Positions 33,844-42,343 of a stretch of 64,000 bases of DNA are shown one piece after another (the first letter of the stretch is position 1; each line of letters begins with the position of its first letter). This DNA comes from Streptomyces sp. 378 (GTDB lineage: Bacteria; Actinomycetota; Actinomycetes; Streptomycetales; Streptomycetaceae). The notes beneath the pieces are model-generated. The model searched no databases. It was given only the letters and a program-made list of their open reading frames with translations, and was not told the origin of the DNA. The position numbers and the translations under genes were made by a program. The stretch spans positions 496,001 to 560,000 of the forward strand of contig NZ_JASKMS010000001.1 of the NCBI RefSeq assembly GCF_030124145.1. The letters run 5' to 3'.

Positions 33844-33984
33844 TCACGCGCCCGGCCGGGCCGGCACCAGGAGCAGCCGGTCCGTCCCCGCTGCGGTGAG
33901 GCGGACGGGCATGTCCCGGCCCTGCCGGTGGACATGGCAGGGGGGGCGGGGGTTCGACGGATCGTCGTCGCCGGTGGCTGCCAT
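33844..33984 (-). CDS. Candidate small protein (46 aa)
   Basis: ATG 33984 (or GTG just before) to TGA 33844. Product begins MAATGDDDPSNPRPPCHVH and ends RLTAAGTDRLLLVPARPGA. Third codon positions are strongly GC-rich and the C-terminal half looks structured (beta strands RLTAAG and RLLLVPA). It lies within a 500-base stretch (33832-34332) otherwise without genes and converges on the DUF6458 gene. No good ribosome site is visible, so this is tentative. Apart from this and the hairpin at 34029 I see nothing in that stretch. Confidence 0.35.
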   Translation of the reverse strand: MAATGDDDPSNPRPPCHVHRQGRDMPVRLTAAGTDRLLLVPARPGA

Positions 33985-34028
33985 CACGAGAGGTGCAGCA
34001 CGCCCTCCGGCACGGAGGGGTCACGGTC

Positions 34029-34062
34029 GAGGGCGCGGGGACGGATCGGTCCCCGCGCCCTC
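34029..34062. terminator. Very strong hairpin in a 500-base non-coding stretch
   Basis: GAGGGCGCGGGGAC and GTCCCCGCGCCCTC form a perfect 14-bp stem with loop GGATCG. It could terminate transcripts from the DUF6458 gene (200 bases upstream) or shield the small minus-strand ORF. Confidence 0.55.
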
Positions 34063-34332
34063 ACCGCCGCGCGGCAGTTGAGGAGACGAGCAGGCGGGTC
34101 GAGGGACCGTGGCGCAGGCCGGCTTCCGTTCCGCCGGGGCCCGGAAGAGCACGTCCACCCGGAGGCGCCCGCCCTGTCCTCCGTGTTGATCCGGCCGCCC
34201 GGCCCGTGCGCCCGGGGAATCGGACACGTGCGCGATGTGCCATGTCTCCAGCCGTTCACAGGGGGCCGCGTGGCTCAGCCCGTCGGCCTACAGGCCGCGT
34301 TTGACACCGCGCGGCGGGGAAGCCCTGGTCTC

Positions 34333-34824
34333 ATGAGATTCCTCGTGTACGACCGGCTCCTCGGCTTCGGTGACGACTACTGGATCGAGGACGGCCACGG
34401 CAGCAAGGTGTTCCTCGTCGACGGCAAGGCGCTGCGGTTGCGGGACACCTGGGAGCTGAAGGACGTCCAGGGCCGCGTCCTCGTCGACATCCACCAGAAG
34501 ATGCTCGCCCTGCGGGACACGATGGTGCTCCAGCGGAGCGGGGAGCCGCTGGCGACGATCCGCAGGAAGCGGCTGTCCCTGCTGCGCAACCACTACCGGG
34601 TCTCCCTGGCCGACGGCAACGAACTCGACGTCAGCGGGAAGATCCTCGACCGGGAGTTCGCCGTCGAGTACGACGGGGAACTGCTGGCGGTGATCTCCCG
34701 GCGGTGGCTGACCGTGCGGGACACCTACGGCGTGGACGTCGTCCGCGAGGACGCGGATCCCGCGCTGCTGATCGCGGTCGCCGTGTGTGTGATCCACCTG
34801 GCGGAGAAGGAGCGGGAGGACTGA
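34333..34824 (+). CDS. LOR/tubby-like domain protein (LURP-one-related)
   Basis: 163 residues from ATG 34333. The domain reads RFLVYDRLLGFGDDYWIED, KVFLVDGKALRLRDTWEL, GRVLVDIHQKMLALRDTM and EFAVEYDGELLAVISRRW, a repeating beta pattern with D/G turns as in bacterial LOR family proteins, which share the tubby/scramblase fold. Such proteins may bind membrane lipids or act as scaffolds; no catalytic role is known. It has a short helical C-terminus. An upstream TTTGACA near 34300 may be a -35, but no convincing -10 is seen. Confidence 0.88.
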   Translation: MRFLVYDRLLGFGDDYWIEDGHGSKVFLVDGKALRLRDTWELKDVQGRVLVDIHQKMLALRDTMVLQRSGEPLATIRRKRLSLLRNHYRVSLADGNELDVSGKILDREFAVEYDGELLAVISRRWLTVRDTYGVDVVREDADPALLIAVAVCVIHLAEKERED

Positions 34825-34843
34825 GCCGGCCGCGCGCCCGCCG

Positions 34844-35641
34844 TCAGGGGCGGCGGGGAGGCCGGAGGCCCAGCATCCGGTCCTTCAGGGCCGGGAACTG
34901 CTCCCGGGTCGTCGCGACCTTCCCCGGGTCGAACTCCACCGTGAGGACCTCCTCGCCGGCACCGGCCTCAGCCAGCACCTCGCCCCACGGGTCGACCACG
35001 ATCGAGTGACCGGCCTGGGGAACTCCGGCGTGCGTCCCGGCCGTCGCGCAGGCGAGGACGAACGACTGGTTCTCCACGGCCCGTGCCCGGGCCAGCAGCG
35101 TCCAGTGGGACCGGCGGCGCTCCGGCCAGCCCGCCGACACCACGAGCGTCTCGGCACCGGCGTCCACGAGACCGCGGAAGAGCTCGGGGAAGCGCAGGTC
35201 GTAGCAGGTGGACAGGCCCAGGGTCGTCGCGGGCAGACGCACCGTCACCAGCTCCGTGCCCGCGCCCATCAGCACGGCCTCGCCCTGGTCGAAGCCGAAG
35301 CGGTGGATCTTGCGGTAGACGGCGGCCAGGTCGCCGGAGGGGGAGAAGACGAGGGAGGTGTTGTAGAGGGGGCCATCGGGGTCCCGCTCCGGGATCGACC
35401 CCGCGTGCAGCCACACGCCCGCGTCGCTCGCGGCCTTCGCCATCGCCTCGTAGGTCGGCCCTTCGAGCGGCTCGGCCTCGCGCCCGAACTCCTCGTAGGC
35501 GAAGGCACCCGTGGTCCACAGCTCCGGCAGGACGACGAGATCGGCTCCGGCCTGCTCACGGACCATCGTGACCGCCCGCCGCCGACGCGCTTCGACCGAT
35601 TCGTCCTCGTTTACGGCGATCTGGATCACAGAGGCGCGCAC
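34844..35641 (-). CDS. Carbon-nitrogen hydrolase (nitrilase family, Nit2/omega-amidase-like)
   Basis: 265 residues from GTG 35641 (VRASVIQIAVNEDE), the natural domain start. Catalytic triad visible: Glu in VVLPELW, Lys in YRKIHRFGF and Cys in STCYDLRFPE, with the family loop WPERRRSHWTLLARARAVEN. It hydrolyses a small amide or related C-N bond; the DLRFPE and short length fit the omega-amidase/Nit branch involved in repairing or metabolising alpha-keto amides. Cytoplasmic. It is divergent from the mycothiol-dependent isomerase-like gene, which starts at 35823. Confidence 0.92.
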   Translation of the reverse strand: MRASVIQIAVNEDESVEARRRRAVTMVREQAGADLVVLPELWTTGAFAYEEFGREAEPLEGPTYEAMAKAASDAGVWLHAGSIPERDPDGPLYNTSLVFSPSGDLAAVYRKIHRFGFDQGEAVLMGAGTELVTVRLPATTLGLSTCYDLRFPELFRGLVDAGAETLVVSAGWPERRRSHWTLLARARAVENQSFVLACATAGTHAGVPQAGHSIVVDPWGEVLAEAGAGEEVLTVEFDPGKVATTREQFPALKDRMLGLRPPRRP

Positions 35642-35822
35642 ACTACCACCGTCCTGGCATTCGAGTCGTCCACACGGGCCTACGATCGTCACACGAAAGC
35701 ACTGCCGGGGTGCCTCACAGCAGCGTAACTTAGCTCGCAAGACGCCCGCCGACAGCCGCCACCTCCCACTGGCAACGCCGCCACCACCTGCCCGTGCACC
35801 GACCGCCGAGGGGTCCCGTTCC

Positions 35823-36647
35823 GTGAGTCTGCATCCCACCCTCCAGCCCTACGCCGACGCCTGGACCCACTCCATCGAAGCGATATCCGAGCTGGTCCAG
35901 CCGCTCGTGGAGGCCGAATGGAACCGGCGGACGCCGTGCCCGGGGTGGTCGGTGCGGGACGTGGTCTCCCATGTCATCGGTCTGGATTGCGAGATGCTCG
36001 GCGACCCGCGGCCCATCCACAGCCTCCCGCGCGACCTCTTCCACGTCACCAACGAGCACCAGCGCTACATGGAGATGCAGGTCGACGTCCGCCGTCACCA
36101 CACGGCGCCGGAGATGACCTCCGAGCTGGAGTACGTGATCATCCGCCGCAACCGGCAGCTGCGCAACGAGTCCCGTGACCCGGGCACGAAGGTGCGGGGG
36201 CCGCTCGGCAGCGAACTCACGCTGGAGGAGTCGATGCGGCGGCACGCGTTCGACGTGTGGGTGCACGAGCAGGACCTGCGCACGGCCCTCGGCCGCCCCG
36301 GCAACCTCGACTCCCCCGGCGCGCTGGTCGCCCGTGACGTGCTGCTCGGCGAACTCCCGCGCGTGGTGGCCGAGGACGCGCAGGCGCCGCGCAGCTCGGC
36401 CATCGTCTTCGACGTGCACGGGCCCGTCGAGTTCCTGCGCACGATCCGCGTCGACATCCAGGGCCGCGGCACCCTGGAAACGGCACCGGCCCTCGGCCCG
36501 GCCGCGACCCTCACGCTCGACTGGGAGACGTACGTCCGCCTGGCCTGCGGCCGTGTGAGCCCGGAGTCGGTGTCCGACCGCCTGAAGACGGAGGGCGACC
36601 CGGACCTGACGGCGGCCATCCTCAGGCACTTCACGGTGACGCGGTAG
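35823..36647 (+). CDS. Maleylpyruvate isomerase-like mycothiol-dependent protein (TIGR03083)
   Basis: 274 residues from GTG 35823. The N-terminal DinB-like four-helix MDMPI domain is clear: PLVEAEWNRRTPCPGWSVRDVVSHVIG with metal-binding His, and RRHAFDVWVHEQDLRTALGRPGN with the second and third His (H of RRHAFD and H of VHEQD). The C-terminal domain (about 180-270) is the small SCP-like region. Family members use mycothiol for isomerisation or thiol transfer. The substrate is unknown. Confidence 0.88.
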   Translation: MSLHPTLQPYADAWTHSIEAISELVQPLVEAEWNRRTPCPGWSVRDVVSHVIGLDCEMLGDPRPIHSLPRDLFHVTNEHQRYMEMQVDVRRHHTAPEMTSELEYVIIRRNRQLRNESRDPGTKVRGPLGSELTLEESMRRHAFDVWVHEQDLRTALGRPGNLDSPGALVARDVLLGELPRVVAEDAQAPRSSAIVFDVHGPVEFLRTIRVDIQGRGTLETAPALGPAATLTLDWETYVRLACGRVSPESVSDRLKTEGDPDLTAAILRHFTVTR

Positions 36648-36835
36648 GCAGCCGTTCCCGGAGCCGCCGGCCTTCCCGGACGGGTGGGCGCGGGGACACC
36701 CTCTGTCGGCCGCGGTCGAGAACTCGGGGGCACCCCCGTTCCGCCGGGCCGCGCGCCCACCCGGCCGGGGCCGCCGCGGCATACGCCGGAAAACCCCGTG
36801 CCGCGGGCCCGCCCTCAGCCGTAGCGTCCGTCGGC

Positions 36836-37576
36836 ATGACCCCACCCCACCGCACGCGCCTCACCTTCCACGGCCCGCTGTCCGAAGCCCGGGCGGGCGC
36901 CCTCGTACAGCGCCTCACCCACCACCGCCCCACCACCGTCCTGGACATCGGCTGCGGCACGGGCGAGCTCATGCTCCGCGTCCTGACCGCCGCCCCGGAG
37001 GCCACCGGTACCGGCATCGACCTGAACGCCGACGACCTGGCGCGGGGGCGGAAGGCCGCCGAGAACCGCGGACTGGCGGCCCGGACCCGTTTCGTGGAGG
37101 AGTCCGCCACGGGCACCGCGCACGGCCCCGCCGACCTCGTCCTGTGTGTGGGATCGAGCCAGGCCCTCGGCGACCGGCTGCCGGAGGCGCTGCGGGAACT
37201 GCGCCGCCTGGTCGCCGACGGCGGTCGCGTCCTGCTCGGAGAGGGTTTCTGGCAGCGCACCCCCACCCCCGCCGAACTGTCTCGCATGTGGCCGGACGCC
37301 GCGGTCACCGACCATCCCGACCTCGCGACGCTCATCGGCCTGGCGATCGACGCGGGGTTCAGGCCCGAGTGGACGGAGACCGCGAGCCTCGACGAATGGG
37401 AGGAGTTCGAGTCGGGCTACCTCGCGGACACCGAGGTGTGGCTCGCCGAGCACCCCGGTCATCCCCTGGCGGCGCGGACCCGCGAGCGCGTCGACCGGCA
37501 CCGGGCCGGGTGGCTCACCTACCGCGGCGTCCTCGGCCTCGCCTACCTCACCCTCGTGCCGGTGGCGGACCGCTGA
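36836..37576 (+). CDS. SAM-dependent methyltransferase
   Basis: 246 residues from ATG 36836. Class I Rossmann fold: motif I VLDIGCGTGELML at about 36-48, motif II acidic residue in GTGIDLNADD, and motif post-I DLVLCVGSSQALGD. The C-terminal part (WTETASLDEWEEFESGY) resembles the SAM-dependent methyltransferases next to MFS or GntR genes in Streptomyces. The acceptor substrate is unknown. It converges on the MFS gene with a one-base gap. Confidence 0.88.
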   Translation: MTPPHRTRLTFHGPLSEARAGALVQRLTHHRPTTVLDIGCGTGELMLRVLTAAPEATGTGIDLNADDLARGRKAAENRGLAARTRFVEESATGTAHGPADLVLCVGSSQALGDRLPEALRELRRLVADGGRVLLGEGFWQRTPTPAELSRMWPDAAVTDHPDLATLIGLAIDAGFRPEWTETASLDEWEEFESGYLADTEVWLAEHPGHPLAARTRERVDRHRAGWLTYRGVLGLAYLTLVPVADR

Positions 37577-37577
37577 C

Positions 37578-38873
37578 CTACGCCGGGACGTGCAGCGTCT
37601 TCACCCGGCTGGCCACCAGCCGCTCCCGCTCCCGCCGGGCCGCGCGCCTGCGCAGTCGCAGGATCTGCCAGACGCCGACCGCCTGGAGCACGAACACCAC
37701 CGAGAAGGCCAGGGAGTAGTCGTCGCCGGTGGCGTCCAGAAGCACGCCGATCGCGAACAGCGTGGTCATGGAGGCCACGAAGCCGCCCATGTTGGTGATG
37801 CCGGAGGCGGTGCCCTGCCGTTCCGGCGGATTGGCCGGGCGGGCGAAGTCGAAGCCGATCATCGACGCGGGTCCGCATGCGCCGAGCACCGTGCACAGCA
37901 CGATCAGCAGCCATATCGGGGCGTGCGGGCCGGGGTGGGCCAGAGTCGCCGCCCACAGGGCCGCCGTCGCGCCGACCGTTCCGAGCGCGAGCGGCAGCCG
38001 CGCCCCGTGGTGCCGGGCGATGATCTGGCCGTAGACCAGGCCGACGACCATGTTGGACAGCACGACGAGCGTGAGGAGCTCGCCGGCCTCGGCCCGGGAG
38101 AGCCCCTGCGCCTCGACGAGGAACGGCAGGCCCCACAGCAGGAGGAACACCATGGCCGGGAACTGGGTGGTGAAGTGCACCCAGAGCCCGAGCCGGGTGC
38201 CGGGCTCCCGCCAGGAGGCGGCGATCTGCCGCCGTACGTAGGCCGCGCCCTGGTGCGGGAGCGGTTCCGGTTCGTGGCCCTCGGGGTGGTCCTTGAGGAA
38301 CAGCAGCACCAGGACGAAGACCACCGCCCCGGCGGCGGCGCTGCCCGCGAACGCCGCCGTCCAGCCGACGCCGTGCAGCAGCCGGGCCAGGACCAGCGTG
38401 GAGACCAGGTTGCCGGCCATGCCGACCAGTCCCGCGAACTGGGCGACCAGCGGCCCGCGCCGGGCCGGGAACCAGCGGCTGCCGAGGCGCAGCACGCTGA
38501 TGAACGTCAGCGCGTCACCGCAGCCGAGCAGGGCCCGGGAGGCGAGCGCGGTGCCGTACGAGGGGGAGAACGCGAAGCCCAGCTGCCCGGCCGTGAACAG
38601 CACCGCGCCGAGGGCGAGCACCTTCTTGGTGCCGAGCCGGTCGACCAGGAGGCCGACGGGTATCTGCATGCCCGCGTAGACCAGCAGCTGGAGGATGGAG
38701 AAGGTGGACAGGGCGGAGGCGTTCACCTGGAAGCGGTCGGCGGCGTCGAGCCCGGCGACGCCCAGGGACGTACGGAAGATGACGGCGACGAAGTAGACCG
38801 AGACGCCGATGCCCCAGACGGCCAGGGCGCGGCGGCCGCCCGGCGGATCGTCCGGGAGCGTGGTGGAGCTCAT
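37578..38873 (-). CDS. MFS transporter, ACS/NNP-like
   Basis: 431 residues from ATG 38873, twelve predicted membrane helices. The loop 2-3 signature VDRLGTKKVLALGAV and the motif ALLGCGDALTFISVLRLGSRWFPARRGPLVAQ are characteristic of the nitrate/anion:cation symporter-like MFS branch. The start overlaps the stop of the upstream GntR gene (ATGA), so the two form an operon and the repressor probably senses the transported compound or its product. The substrate is unknown. Tail RLRRRAARRERERLV is basic and cytoplasmic. Confidence 0.9.
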   Translation of the reverse strand: MSSTTLPDDPPGGRRALAVWGIGVSVYFVAVIFRTSLGVAGLDAADRFQVNASALSTFSILQLLVYAGMQIPVGLLVDRLGTKKVLALGAVLFTAGQLGFAFSPSYGTALASRALLGCGDALTFISVLRLGSRWFPARRGPLVAQFAGLVGMAGNLVSTLVLARLLHGVGWTAAFAGSAAAGAVVFVLVLLFLKDHPEGHEPEPLPHQGAAYVRRQIAASWREPGTRLGLWVHFTTQFPAMVFLLLWGLPFLVEAQGLSRAEAGELLTLVVLSNMVVGLVYGQIIARHHGARLPLALGTVGATAALWAATLAHPGPHAPIWLLIVLCTVLGACGPASMIGFDFARPANPPERQGTASGITNMGGFVASMTTLFAIGVLLDATGDDYSLAFSVVFVLQAVGVWQILRLRRRAARRERERLVASRVKTLHVPA

Positions 38874-39520
38874 CGGACCTCTCCCCGGGCCAGGTGCGAG
38901 AACCAGCCGATGTGCCGGTGGACGAGGTCGACGGCCGCCTCGGCGTCCCCGGAGCGCAGCGCGTCGAGGATCTCGCCGTGTTCGGCGAGGGTCTTGGCGA
39001 TGCGGTCGGGGTGGGAGTGCATGACGGCGACGCCCATGCGCAGCTGGCGGTCGCGCAGTTGGTCGTAGAGGCGGGAGAGGATCTCGTTGCCGCCGCTGCG
39101 GACGATCTCGGCGTGGAAGCAGCGGTCGGTGACGGCGGCCCCGGCGAGGTCTCCGGCGGCGGCCTGCTTCTTCTGCCGGGCCAGCAGCTCCTCCAGGCGC
39201 TCGATGAGCCCCGGGGGCGCGGGAACGGCCTTGCGCGCCGCGTGCTCCTCGACGAGCAGCCGGGTCTCGACGACGTCGGCGATCTCCTGCGCGGAGACGG
39301 GCAGCACGAGGGCGCCCTTCTTGGGGTAGAGCCGGATCAGCCCCTCGGCCTCCAGCCGGAGCAGGGCCTCACGGACCGGCGTGCGTGACACCCCGACGGC
39401 CTCGGCGAGTTCGCCCTCGGTGAGGAGGACCCCGCCCTCGTAGTGGCGCTCCAGGACGCCCTGTTTGACGTGGGCGTAGACACGGTCGGCGGCGGGCGGT
39501 TGCTTCACGGCCAGGGTCAT
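38870..39520 (-). CDS. GntR-family regulator (FadR/FCD type)
   Basis: 216 residues from ATG 39520 (MTLAVKQPPAADR). Winged HTH at residues 10-75 (GGVLLTEGELAEAVGVSRTP then VREALLRLEAEGLI), FCD ligand domain at 85-210 with the metal-binding Asp/His set (DRCFHAEIVRSGGNEIL, AEHGEILDALRSGD and DLVHRHIGWF). First gene of an operon with the MFS transporter. Upstream lie two GTATC-type direct repeats on the minus strand within 39530-39560, possible autoregulatory elements. Confidence 0.9.
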   Translation of the reverse strand: MTLAVKQPPAADRVYAHVKQGVLERHYEGGVLLTEGELAEAVGVSRTPVREALLRLEAEGLIRLYPKKGALVLPVSAQEIADVVETRLLVEEHAARKAVPAPPGLIERLEELLARQKKQAAAGDLAGAAVTDRCFHAEIVRSGGNEILSRLYDQLRDRQLRMGVAVMHSHPDRIAKTLAEHGEILDALRSGDAEAAVDLVHRHIGWFSHLARGEVR

Positions 39521-39728
39521 GCCGACAGCATAGATACAACAGGTACGCATGACTGGATACGTCCAAAATGCGGACTCGAATGTCACACATCTGTGGCAAA
39601 GTGAGGGTCCCGCTCGGCAACAGCGCAACCTCGTGTGCTAGTTACGAGTCAGACACGTGCGGCCCCTTTCCCCTCGTCCTCAACTCGGCCGCACCGTTGG
39701 GGCATTCGACGCAATCGGGGTACTTCAC

Positions 39729-40628
39729 TTGATAACCGGCATTCAGGGCACTCGTCTCCGCAGAGCCGCGGCCGTCGCCGTGACCACCGGCGCCATGCTC
39801 GCGACGGGTGCCCTCACCGTCGCGCCGGCGCAGGCCGCCTCGGCGCCCTCCATCGCCGCCAAGGGCGGCTACGTGATGAACAACGCGACCGGCAAGTCGC
39901 TCTACACCAAGGCTGCCGACACGCGCCGCTCGACCGGATCGACCACCAAGATCATGACGGCACTGGTGGTGCTGAAGCAGTCGAACCTCAACCTGGACAG
40001 CAAGGTCACGGTCCAGAAGGCGTACAGCGACTACATCGTCGACAACAACTGGGCGTCCAACGCCAAGTTGATCGTCGGCGACAAGGTCACCGTCCGCCAG
40101 CTGTTGTACGGGCTGATGCTGCCGTCCGGTTGCGACGCGGCCTACGCGCTCGCCGACAAGTTCGGCTCGGGCTCGACGCGCTCGGCGCGCGTGAAGTCGT
40201 TCATCGGCAAGATGAACACCACCGCCAAGAACCTGGGTCTGCGCAACACCCACTTCGACTCGTTCGACGGCATCGGCCGCGGCGCCAACTACTCCACTCC
40301 GCGCGACCTGACGAAACTCGCCAGCGCCGCGATGAAGAACTCCACGTTCCGCACGGTCGTCAAGACGAAGAGGTACACGGCGAAGACGACCACCAAGACC
40401 GGCGGCACGCGGACGATGGCCCCGTGGGAGAACACCAACCCGCTGCTCGGCAGCTACAGCGGCACGATCGGTGTGAAGACCGGCTCCGGCCCGGAGGCGA
40501 AGTACTGCCTGGTCTTCGCCGCCACCCGCAGCGGCAAGACGGTCATCGGCACGGTCCTCGCCTCGACCGGCGCGACCGCCCGCAAGACGGACGCGACGAA
40601 GCTGCTCAACTACGGCTTCACCAGGTAG
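39729..40628 (+). CDS. Secreted D-alanyl-D-alanine carboxypeptidase (S11)
   Basis: 299 residues from TTG 39729, chosen because GGGG lies eight bases upstream and the signal peptide (RLRRAAAVAVTTGAMLATGA, then APAQAASA) begins there; ATG 39657 would add a non-hydrophobic 24 residues. Catalytic motifs: SxxK in STTKIM, S-x-C in PSGCDAAYAL where SxN is usual, and KTG in VKTGSG. It trims the terminal D-Ala from peptidoglycan stem peptides outside the cell. Class A/low-molecular-weight PBP with no C-terminal anchor visible. Its terminator follows at 40638. Confidence 0.9.
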   Translation: MITGIQGTRLRRAAAVAVTTGAMLATGALTVAPAQAASAPSIAAKGGYVMNNATGKSLYTKAADTRRSTGSTTKIMTALVVLKQSNLNLDSKVTVQKAYSDYIVDNNWASNAKLIVGDKVTVRQLLYGLMLPSGCDAAYALADKFGSGSTRSARVKSFIGKMNTTAKNLGLRNTHFDSFDGIGRGANYSTPRDLTKLASAAMKNSTFRTVVKTKRYTAKTTTKTGGTRTMAPWENTNPLLGSYSGTIGVKTGSGPEAKYCLVFAATRSGKTVIGTVLASTGATARKTDATKLLNYGFTR

Positions 40629-40637
40629 CACGACCGA

Positions 40638-40675
40638 GGGGGGCTCCGGCGCGCATCGCGGCGGAGCCCCCCTTT
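40638..40675 (+). terminator. Terminator after the carboxypeptidase
   Basis: GGGGGGCTCCG pairs perfectly with CGGAGCCCCCC and is followed by TTT, ten bases after the stop. Confidence 0.85.
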
Positions 40676-40825
40676 GCCGTGCCGCGCTGCGCCGCCGGCG
40701 CGCCACCCTTCCCGTGACCCGTCCTCCGAGGCCGTCGCGCAGGGGAGGGCTCACTCATGGTGAGCTTGATCGTGTGTCCGGATGGCCCGCTCACTGTGCG
40801 GTCCTGGGGAGTAACCGGACGAACG

Positions 40826-40863
40826 CCGGCGGCCCCCCGCCCCGAGGGGTGGGGGGCCGCCGG
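40826..40863 (-). terminator. Terminator after the first bkd operon
   Basis: CCGGCGGCCCCCC and GGGGGGCCGCCGG form a perfect 13-bp stem ending seven bases from the E2 stop codon. Confidence 0.8.
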
Positions 40864-40869
40864 ACCGGC

Positions 40870-42333
40870 TCACGCCCAGGTGATCAGGCGCTTCGGCTGC
40901 TCCAGGATCGCCGCCACGTCGGCCAGGACCTTCGAGCCCAGCTCGCCGTCGACCAGGCGGTGGTCGAAGGAGAGGGCCAGGGTGGTGACCTGGCGGGGCT
41001 TGACCTTGCCCTTGTGGACCCACGGCTGGAGCTTGATCGCACCGACCGCGAGGATCGCGGACTCGCCGGAATTGAGGATCGGCGTGCCCGTGTCGACGCC
41101 GAAGACGCCGACGTTGGTGATCGTCACCGTGCCGCCCTGCATGGCGGCGGGGCCGGTCTTGCCGTCCCGGGCCGTGGCCACCAGCTCGCCCAGCGACTCG
41201 GCCAGCTGCGGCAGCGTCTTGGTGTGGGCGTCCTTGATGTTCGGCACGATCAGGCCGCGCGGGGTCGCCGCCGCGATGCCCAGGTTCACGTAGTGCTTGA
41301 CCACGATCTCCTGGGCGGCCTCGTCCCAGGACGCGTTGACGTCCGGGTTGCGCCGGATCGCGACCAGCAGCGCCTTGGCGATCAGCAGCAGGGGGTTCAC
41401 GCGCAGGCCCGCGAACTTCTTGTCCTGCTTGAGCTCCTCGACCAGCTTCATCGTGCGCGTCACGTCGACCGTCACGAACTCGGTGACGTGTGGCGCGGTG
41501 AACGCCGAGCCGACCATCGCCGCCGCCGTCGCCTTGCGGACGCCCTTGACCGGGATGCGGGTCTCGCGGGTCGTGTCGTACGACACCGGAGCCGCGGCCG
41601 GGGCGGGGGCGGGGGCGGGGGCGCCCGACGGCTCGGGGGCCGCCGGGACGGCGGCGGCGACCGCCGCGTGCACGTCCTCGCGGGTGATGATGCCGTCCGG
41701 GCCGGTCGGGACGACCGTCGTCAGATCGACGCCCAGGTCCTTGGCCAGCTTGCGGACGGGGGGCTTGGCCAGCGGGCGTTCCGCGTCGGCCGGAGCGGGA
41801 GCGGCGGGGGCCACCGGGGCGGATGCCGCCGGGGCGGGTGCGGCGGGGGCCGCCGTCCCGTGGCCGTTCAGCTCCGTCTGGATCGCCGGCGAGGCCTGCT
41901 GGACGGGGACCTCCGGGCCCTTGCGGGGGCGGCGGCGGGTGGAGGAGGTCGCCACCCCGTAGCCCACCAGGACCGGCTGGCGTCCTGAGCCCGCCGACTT
42001 CGGCTCCTCGGCGGGTGCGGCCGGCGCGGGCTGCTCGGCGGTGGGCTGCTCGGCGGCGGGTGACGCGCTGCCGCCGCCCACGTCCACCGCGATGATCGAC
42101 GTGCCCACGTCGACCGTGGTCCCCTCGGGGAAGTGCAGGTCCCGGACCACGCCGTCGTAGGGGATGGGGAGCTCGACGGCCGCCTTGGCCGTCTCGACCT
42201 CGCACACCACCTGGCCGTCGGTGACCGTGTCGCCGGGCTGGACGTACCACTTGAGGATCTCGGCCTCGGTGAGTCCCTCGCCCACGTCGGGCATCTTGAA
42301 CTCGCGTACGGACGCTTCCGTCATCGTCGTCAC
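40870..42333 (-). CDS. bkdC1: Branched-chain 2-oxoacid dehydrogenase E2 (dihydrolipoamide acyltransferase)
   Basis: 487 residues from ATG 42333. One lipoyl domain with the attachment lysine at 50 (CEVETAKAAVELP), an Ala/Pro-rich linker, the peripheral-subunit-binding domain (KPPVRKLAKDLGVDLTTV, about 175-215), another Pro/Ala linker, and the catalytic domain ending in SFDHRLVDG with His458 and Asp462. It transfers the branched acyl group from E1 to CoA. In streptomycetes isobutyryl-, 2-methylbutyryl- and isovaleryl-CoA are starters for fatty acids and some polyketides. Third gene of the operon, ten bases after E1beta. Confidence 0.93.
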   Translation of the reverse strand: MTTMTEASVREFKMPDVGEGLTEAEILKWYVQPGDTVTDGQVVCEVETAKAAVELPIPYDGVVRDLHFPEGTTVDVGTSIIAVDVGGGSASPAAEQPTAEQPAPAAPAEEPKSAGSGRQPVLVGYGVATSSTRRRPRKGPEVPVQQASPAIQTELNGHGTAAPAAPAPAASAPVAPAAPAPADAERPLAKPPVRKLAKDLGVDLTTVVPTGPDGIITREDVHAAVAAAVPAAPEPSGAPAPAPAPAAAPVSYDTTRETRIPVKGVRKATAAAMVGSAFTAPHVTEFVTVDVTRTMKLVEELKQDKKFAGLRVNPLLLIAKALLVAIRRNPDVNASWDEAAQEIVVKHYVNLGIAAATPRGLIVPNIKDAHTKTLPQLAESLGELVATARDGKTGPAAMQGGTVTITNVGVFGVDTGTPILNSGESAILAVGAIKLQPWVHKGKVKPRQVTTLALSFDHRLVDGELGSKVLADVAAILEQPKRLITWA

Positions 42334-42343
42334 GACCCTCTCC

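Noticed and set aside
33716-34024. 102-codon minus-strand frame (MTPPCRRACC...)
   Set aside because: Arg/Pro/Ser-rich composition typical of wrong-frame translation; the overlapping 46-codon frame has better codon bias.
36648-36835. Possible regulatory gap before the methyltransferase
   Set aside because: No dyad, repeat or promoter that stands out from GC-rich background.
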